NCBI GenBank assembly: GCA_020638835.1 | Contig: JACKHV010000001.1 | Coordinates: forward strand, 62,001 to 126,000 | Source: Planctomycetota bacterium | GTDB taxonomy: Bacteria > Planctomycetota > UBA1135 > GCA-002686595 | Length of the DNA stretch: 64,000 nucleotides | Direction of reading: 5' to 3' | Shown here: in pieces, positions 60,701 through 64,000 of the stretch | How positions within the stretch are numbered: position 1 is the stretch's first letter | Layout: every line of letters starts with the position of its first letter | The notes under the pieces: model-generated | The model's database searches: none | Told to the model about the DNA's origin: nothing | What the model saw: the letters and a program-made list of their open reading frames with translations, nothing else | Made by a program: the position numbers and the translations under genes

Positions 60701-61127
60701 TGTCTTCGGGGACATGCAGTGGGCAGAGAGTTGCCCCGAAGACGTACTTGTGGGGCTGGTCGATTCATACCGGAAGTGGCAGGCACAGGCGCAGGTTCCC
60801 GTTCGAGCTGACCTCATCGGGCCCGTCTGGGAGCCGAGGCTCGCTGATGCCTTGCGACGAGCTGGCATCGAGTTCCACCAGCAATACCCGGCCTGTGGGT
60901 TCTTCCTCGACTTCGGATTGCTGCGCCGTGGCGTGAAACTAGATGTAGAAGTCGACGGTGAGACCTATCATCGTGACGCTACCGGTGGCCGGAGGATCGA
61001 TGACCTCCGCCGCGACCAGATCCTGATCGCTGCAGGCTGGACCGTGGTCAGGTTCTGGGTCTACCAACTGAGGGAGGACATGGATGGATGTGTCGCAAGA
61101 ATCGCCTCGCTCGTCGAAGGCGAGTGA
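57702..61127 (+). CDS. UPF1-like SF1 helicase fused to a C-terminal restriction-type nuclease
   Basis: The protein has 1141 residues. The ATG at 57702 is preferred because upstream codons run through the tRNA-like remnant. Residues 1-60 form a winged-helix domain (RFELARRTRQKDFRVSRALRELQRLG). The helicase shows Walker A GPPGTGKST near 405, a long helical insertion, Walker B VIDEASQ near 747 with GDPMQLRHVG, ADGFQGDERD near 953 and NVAVSRARS near 989. The C-terminus (LDVEVDGETYHRDATGGRRIDDLRRDQILIAAGW) has the acidic pattern and helix of DUF559/Vsr-type endonucleases. It overlaps the next gene by 44 bases. Together these genes resemble CoCoNuT-type McrBC systems, where an SF1 helicase is a known partner. 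Confidence 0.85.
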   Translation: MSLSDSPLPPDSDLDEVAQLVLESLEDSGRALTRFELARRTRQKDFRVSRALRELQRLGCAERSGGKWKSVGRRQAERVMERPESPSRRRAQFEPARREVMRLSDPVRPTEWSSFRSLCRYYVECLEYEAGGRAELNCDGGGKDFVELASAINWSALYSGRSVRIPQSTAIADLIASKRGAGAQLRLRLAGPVERVTNSRGRVQLLPVFLVTVVVMRQERSLELTAESEPRINEAWLKARFSGIGRAERREDLLIQLGFYHEQDGEDGVDLVAREGSDVQELWQRLFRVAESEFREIGGPDRPQSSPPVRQVRQNGLYNRVLLLPAAGSSFTDGLLEELRKLSERPDEELARTALAPLFAQDGSLVSTVAGSDQQAIRPEFQALNREQRDAVGLSFSAPILAVQGPPGTGKSTVVTHVMTAHALAGQSVLFGSRNHRALEAVVPRLQAIHEDRPLIMRLTRSAQDPDGSGDDWLKRILGLISRPADPEALEELAGTRASLDQALQTREVLELELTAQLELSQDLGELEFSINQLVNRLGTRRAEHLSSIEGQLSEDQLSAISERLSKSASTLLGRLRLWLVAKRFRLYIARLASGLSSEFRETLRSADDLAELAQLLANGVQLASLQCDRTQLEARSHGLRDRGELVQALADADKAVLDRTRAALSSLAGSLGADLAPELRQRLVDLRGVLGSGSVVGKMHRLKGQVRAAIEQVFEDIVRIIPLWACSNLSVRSRLPLVAGAFDLVVIDEASQCDIPSCLPLLFRAKRAMIVGDPMQLRHVGMIGQEVEDRFRTLNGVGGVDLGRFRHSTNSIWEPAFVVAQGGRGRSLMLKEHWRCHPAIADYFSRLFYSGKLRVRTPSEQYPPVVRGGRKLRGIEWTHVPGGSETIGGSRFHQLQVNAIVAELERVAASGYDGSVGVVTPFRAHADRIRDAITERLPADTLKAWNFESQTADGFQGDERDLILLGLVGGPDSGDTPGFYKRDRNRFNVAVSRARSLLHVFGDMQWAESCPEDVLVGLVDSYRKWQAQAQVPVRADLIGPVWEPRLADALRRAGIEFHQQYPACGFFLDFGLLRRGVKLDVEVDGETYHRDATGGRRIDDLRRDQILIAAGWTVVRFWVYQLREDMDGCVARIASLVEGE

Positions 61128-62469
61128 AGGATCGTCGGAGTCCGTGGAGGCAGGTAGTTCCGCTCGCGGCTTCATCATTGGGATGAGTCTGTTGGCTGCC
61201 GTTGCGATCGGCGGGCAGATTCCTGGTCTGGTTGCTATCACCGGCTTCGGCGAGGAGCGCGCGCAGTGGGACGCCCGCGCCGAGTCCCGGGATGCGCTGT
61301 CGCAAGAGCTCGCGCAACTGCAGGAGTCGAATCAGACTGCACGCATCGAGGCCGACGGACTCGTGCCGGTGCTAGCCGACCGACAAGCCGAACTGGCTGC
61401 CCTGCGAACCGCGCTGAGCGAGGCCGAGGCAAGCCGCGAAGAGGCCTTCGCGCAACGTGCTGCGGCTGTGTCGCGTGCAGCCAGTGCAGAGGCAGCCGCG
61501 ACCGAAGCTGCGGCGCGCGCAGCTGAGTCGGAAGCACGTCGCGCGGATCTCCAAACCACGATTGCCGCCTTGGTCGTCCAGCGCGAGATTAGCCAGGGGG
61601 AGATCTCTGAGCTAACTGCAGAGGCAGCTGGCTTGGAGCAACGGCGAGATCAACGCGACCGAGCGCAGCAGCGACTGGATGAGATCCAGAACGAGATCCT
61701 CGATGCCCAGGCACGCTTGCAGGCCTACGGAGAGCAACTTGCCACACAAAGCGAGAAGCGGGCGGAGGCGAGTCAACTCGTCTCGCAACGGGACCTGCTG
61801 AAGTCGGAAGTCGCGAGCCTCTCATCTCAGCGCGACCGAGAGGCACAAGCCGCGGCAGATCTTCAAGCTCGAGTCGATGGCCTGGAGCAGCGCAAGACCG
61901 AGTTGCTTGCGATGCGCACCAGTCTCGACTCGGAAAACCAGCAACTCACCGATCGCCGCCGAACGCTTTCGCAAGAAGTCGCTCAGCTCGAGGGTCGGCA
62001 ACAAGCACTTGATCCCGAGCTGCAAGCGCTCTCCGCCCGCCTCGCCGAACAGGCGAGCTTGGACTCGAGCATCACGAGCTTGCAAAGTCAGCAGCGCAAT
62101 CTCGAGGCCAGCATCTCCACTCGACGAGCAGAGCTCTCCACCCTGCAGGGCGAACTTGCACAGTCACGTGCCGAGGCGGCTGCTCTCCAACAGGCAGCTG
62201 CCAGCCTCAGCGGGCTCGACGCCGAGGTCTCGCGCTTGCGTACCGAGATCTCGAGTCTGACTGACCAGCGCTCAACACTCGAGGGTCATGTCGACGCGCT
62301 TCAAACGCAAGAACAGTCGCTGCGACAGGCCGTCGACAGCGCACTCACGGCTTACACGGCTCGCTTTCAAGAGCTGACCCACGCCGTTGAGGCCGCCATC
62401 GATTCGATGGCCAAGGCACAGAGGACTCCCAAACCCGCCGACGGTGTTGATGAAGAGGGTGGACAATGA
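61084..62469 (+). CDS. Membrane-anchored coiled-coil protein
   Basis: The protein has 461 residues. GGGAGG lies just before the ATG. One membrane segment at about residues 29-50 (GFIIGMSLLAAVAIGGQIPGLV) is followed by roughly 390 residues of uninterrupted heptads rich in Gln, Glu, Ala, Leu and Arg (LSQELAQLQESNQ, LEQRRDQRDRAQQRLDEIQNE), with no globular domain. It resembles the SMC-like rods used as spacers or sensors in defence complexes. It overlaps the helicase gene by 44 bases and the AAA+ gene by four (ATGA). Function is inferred from this coupling: it probably assembles with the coiled coil of the next protein at the membrane. Confidence 0.85.
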   Translation: MDVSQESPRSSKASEGSSESVEAGSSARGFIIGMSLLAAVAIGGQIPGLVAITGFGEERAQWDARAESRDALSQELAQLQESNQTARIEADGLVPVLADRQAELAALRTALSEAEASREEAFAQRAAAVSRAASAEAAATEAAARAAESEARRADLQTTIAALVVQREISQGEISELTAEAAGLEQRRDQRDRAQQRLDEIQNEILDAQARLQAYGEQLATQSEKRAEASQLVSQRDLLKSEVASLSSQRDREAQAAADLQARVDGLEQRKTELLAMRTSLDSENQQLTDRRRTLSQEVAQLEGRQQALDPELQALSARLAEQASLDSSITSLQSQQRNLEASISTRRAELSTLQGELAQSRAEAAALQQAAASLSGLDAEVSRLRTEISSLTDQRSTLEGHVDALQTQEQSLRQAVDSALTAYTARFQELTHAVEAAIDSMAKAQRTPKPADGVDEEGGQ

Positions 62470-64000
62470 ACTGGCCGATGATGCTGACGCTCTCGTTCGC
62501 GGGGCTTGCGTCTTCGATGGTGGCGAACGTCTTGGCGGTCTATCAGGGCAACCGCTATCGCAGGTGGCTGCCGAAGCGCGAAGTGCATGAGACTCTAGAG
62601 GCGCTCAAACTCAGTCTCTCCGAGAAGGAGGAGGAGTACGACCTTCTGAGGGAGAAGCTGTATGAGGCGGGTACGATCATCGCGGAGGCGGAGAAGCAGT
62701 CGGCGTGGATGGAGAAGACCCGCGACGACGTCGCGGAGCTTCGTAATCGTGAGAAGGAGTTGAAGGATGTCGAGGAGAAGATCGCGAAGGCTATCGAGGA
62801 GTGGACGAACGCCGACGGGCGCTTGATGGACACGAATCGAGAGCTGGCCGACGCAGCAGCGGTGTTAGAGCGCCAACGCGCACAGCTGCTCTCTGAAGAG
62901 GAGCTTCTTCGCCAGAAACAGCTGCAAGACGACCTAGCTGGTGAGGTAAGAGAGCTCACAAGTCAGCAGAGAACTCTGACGGCAGCGATCGAAGTCCTGC
63001 AGTCTCAGCAAGCAGAGATTCGCTCTGAGCGCGAGCAGCTGGCGTCAGCCGTCGCTGCGCTTCGAGTTGAAGAGCAGGAGTTGAAGGAGAGGTCCGCTGG
63101 ATTGACCTCTCGCTGCGAGTCTCTCGAAAAGCAGCTCGAAGAGTTGAAGCAGAGGAATCAGCAGTTGGGTGGCTCAAGCGCGGCTGCGGATGAGGAGCGA
63201 AGCACGAAACTTCTGTGGGAACCCACGATCATCGCCAACCGATTCCAGCACCAGATGCCCGAGCAGGTCTCGGAAGCAGCAGCGCTAGACACCGCTACAA
63301 AGTACATCGAGCAGTCAGGGCTTCAGTACGACGATCGCGTGATCAGAGCGTTCCACACCTCGCTGAAGTGCGCGGACGAGGCACCCCTGCTCGTCCTTGC
63401 GGGTATCAGCGGAACGGGCAAGAGTGCCCTGCCCACTAGGTACGCGGAGGGCATGGGCATGCACTTTCTCAACGTGCCCGTCCAACCGGGCTGGGACAGC
63501 CCTGCGGACCTGCTCGGCTTCTACAACCATCTCGAAGGGCGCTTTCGTCCGACGGAACTCACGCGCGCTTTGCTCCAGATGGACTTCGTCAACAAGGTGG
63601 CGGGGGCCAACGGTACTGGGGTCGGGACCTGGCCAGAAAGCGCCTCGAGGCGCGTCGACCTGAGCGATCGCATGCTCCTCGTCCTGTTGGACGAGATGAA
63701 CCTCGCACGAGTCGAGTACTACTTCAGCGAGTTCCTGAGCAGGCTCGAACTGCGCCGGGGCAAGAACCCCAACGACGCGAAATCGCGTCGCGACGCTGAG
63801 CTCGTGTTGGATCTTGGTGTGGCCGGCGAAGGCCAGCACCAGAGCATGCGGGTCTTCCCTGGTAGCAATGTTCTGTTCGTCGGCACGATGAACGAGGACG
63901 AGTCAACTCAGTCTCTCTCTGACAAGGTGATCGACAGATCGAACGTCATGCGGTTTGGGCGGCCCAACCGACTGGATGAACGACCCCAGCGGTTGGCTGT
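62466..64000 (+). CDS. McrB-family AAA+ ATPase/GTPase with membrane helix and coiled coil (3' end outside window)
   Basis: At least 511 residues are visible before the window ends in frame. A short membrane segment (MLTLSFAGLASSMVANVLAVY) is followed by a coiled coil over about residues 35-245 (LSEKEEEYDLLREKLYEA, REKELKDVEEKIAKAIEEW). The AAA+ domain then starts: Walker A LAGISGTGKSAL near 313, NVPVQPGWDSPADLLGFYN, Walker B LLVLLDEMNLARVEYYFSEFL near 405, and MNEDESTQSLSDKVIDRSN near 470, the McrB-type sensor region. McrB proteins are GTP-dependent motors that load the McrC nuclease on foreign nucleic acid. The coiled-coil fusion and partners match CoCoNuT systems. An McrC-like gene is expected next. 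Confidence 0.88.
   Translation, partial: MNWPMMLTLSFAGLASSMVANVLAVYQGNRYRRWLPKREVHETLEALKLSLSEKEEEYDLLREKLYEAGTIIAEAEKQSAWMEKTRDDVAELRNREKELKDVEEKIAKAIEEWTNADGRLMDTNRELADAAAVLERQRAQLLSEEELLRQKQLQDDLAGEVRELTSQQRTLTAAIEVLQSQQAEIRSEREQLASAVAALRVEEQELKERSAGLTSRCESLEKQLEELKQRNQQLGGSSAAADEERSTKLLWEPTIIANRFQHQMPEQVSEAAALDTATKYIEQSGLQYDDRVIRAFHTSLKCADEAPLLVLAGISGTGKSALPTRYAEGMGMHFLNVPVQPGWDSPADLLGFYNHLEGRFRPTELTRALLQMDFVNKVAGANGTGVGTWPESASRRVDLSDRMLLVLLDEMNLARVEYYFSEFLSRLELRRGKNPNDAKSRRDAELVLDLGVAGEGQHQSMRVFPGSNVLFVGTMNEDESTQSLSDKVIDRSNVMRFGRPNRLDERPQRLA

Noticed and set aside
1..64000. CRISPR arrays, rRNA genes and complete insertion sequences
   Set aside because: None was seen on reading both strands. 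The only repeats with regular spacing are the three operator boxes at 53.9 kb and the tandem TCACGT boxes at 23.9 kb.

Overview
The window is strongly GC-rich, and the genes are densely packed in short collinear runs on both strands. The gene content suggests a member of the Planctomycetota. It has a large Ser/Thr kinase with TPR repeats of the type common in that phylum, FG-GAP/VCBS-repeat secreted proteins, an octaheme TPR lipoprotein, hybrid histidine kinases and many small lipoproteins. The phylum is inferred from gene style only; there is no rRNA or marker gene to settle it.

Layout. 0-5 kb: secreted and lipid-anchored proteins, an octaheme cytochrome, and a 44-residue Lys/Ala/Pro-rich protein on the minus strand. 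5-20 kb: M28 peptidase diverging from a class V aminotransferase; PAS hybrid kinase; a coupled pair of FabD-like acyltransferase and fused branched-chain 2-oxoacid dehydrogenase E1; MATE exporter; lipoproteins; SRPBCC-epimerase fusion with a carotenoid-type FAD oxidoreductase. 20-30 kb: MddA-like methyltransferase, SLC13 symporter, a three-gene ABC importer whose binding protein needs TGA readthrough, and a FIST protein with a hybrid kinase. 30-37 kb: a probable operon of Vms1-like release factor, nitroreductase, OpuC-type ABC transporter, DUF523, glutaredoxin and DUF454. 37-49 kb: Ca2+-type P-type ATPase, DUF2071, Tat SGNH hydrolase, giant kinase, and two convergent genes that each contain an in-frame TGA. 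49-52 kb: tRNA-Arg(CCU), a duplicated copy of its 3' end 1 kb away, a frameshifted VOC gene, YchJ, thioredoxin 2. 52-64 kb: a defence-type island with an AbiE-like toxin-antitoxin pair, a PLD-helicase-DUF3427 protein, a tRNA-like remnant, and an operon of SF1 helicase-nuclease, membrane coiled-coil protein and membrane coiled-coil McrB-family AAA+ protein that runs off the window.

The most notable signals are these. (1) Three genes carry an in-frame TGA next to a Cys codon (U-x-x-x-C, U-x-C, U-C), each followed 12-15 nt downstream by a compact hairpin of bacterial SECIS geometry; I read them as selenoproteins. (2) Six long intergenic palindromes (25-60 bp arms) share related outer tips but have unrelated cores, and often swallow the stop codons of flanking genes. 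(3) Three TTTCTCRGAAA boxes lie at an exact 21-bp period in front of the AbiE-like operon. (4) The terminal McrB/coiled-coil/SF1 helicase operon resembles the CoCoNuT class of McrBC-type systems. (5) TANNNT -10 boxes lie only 6-9 nt before many ATG codons, pointing to leaderless mRNAs.
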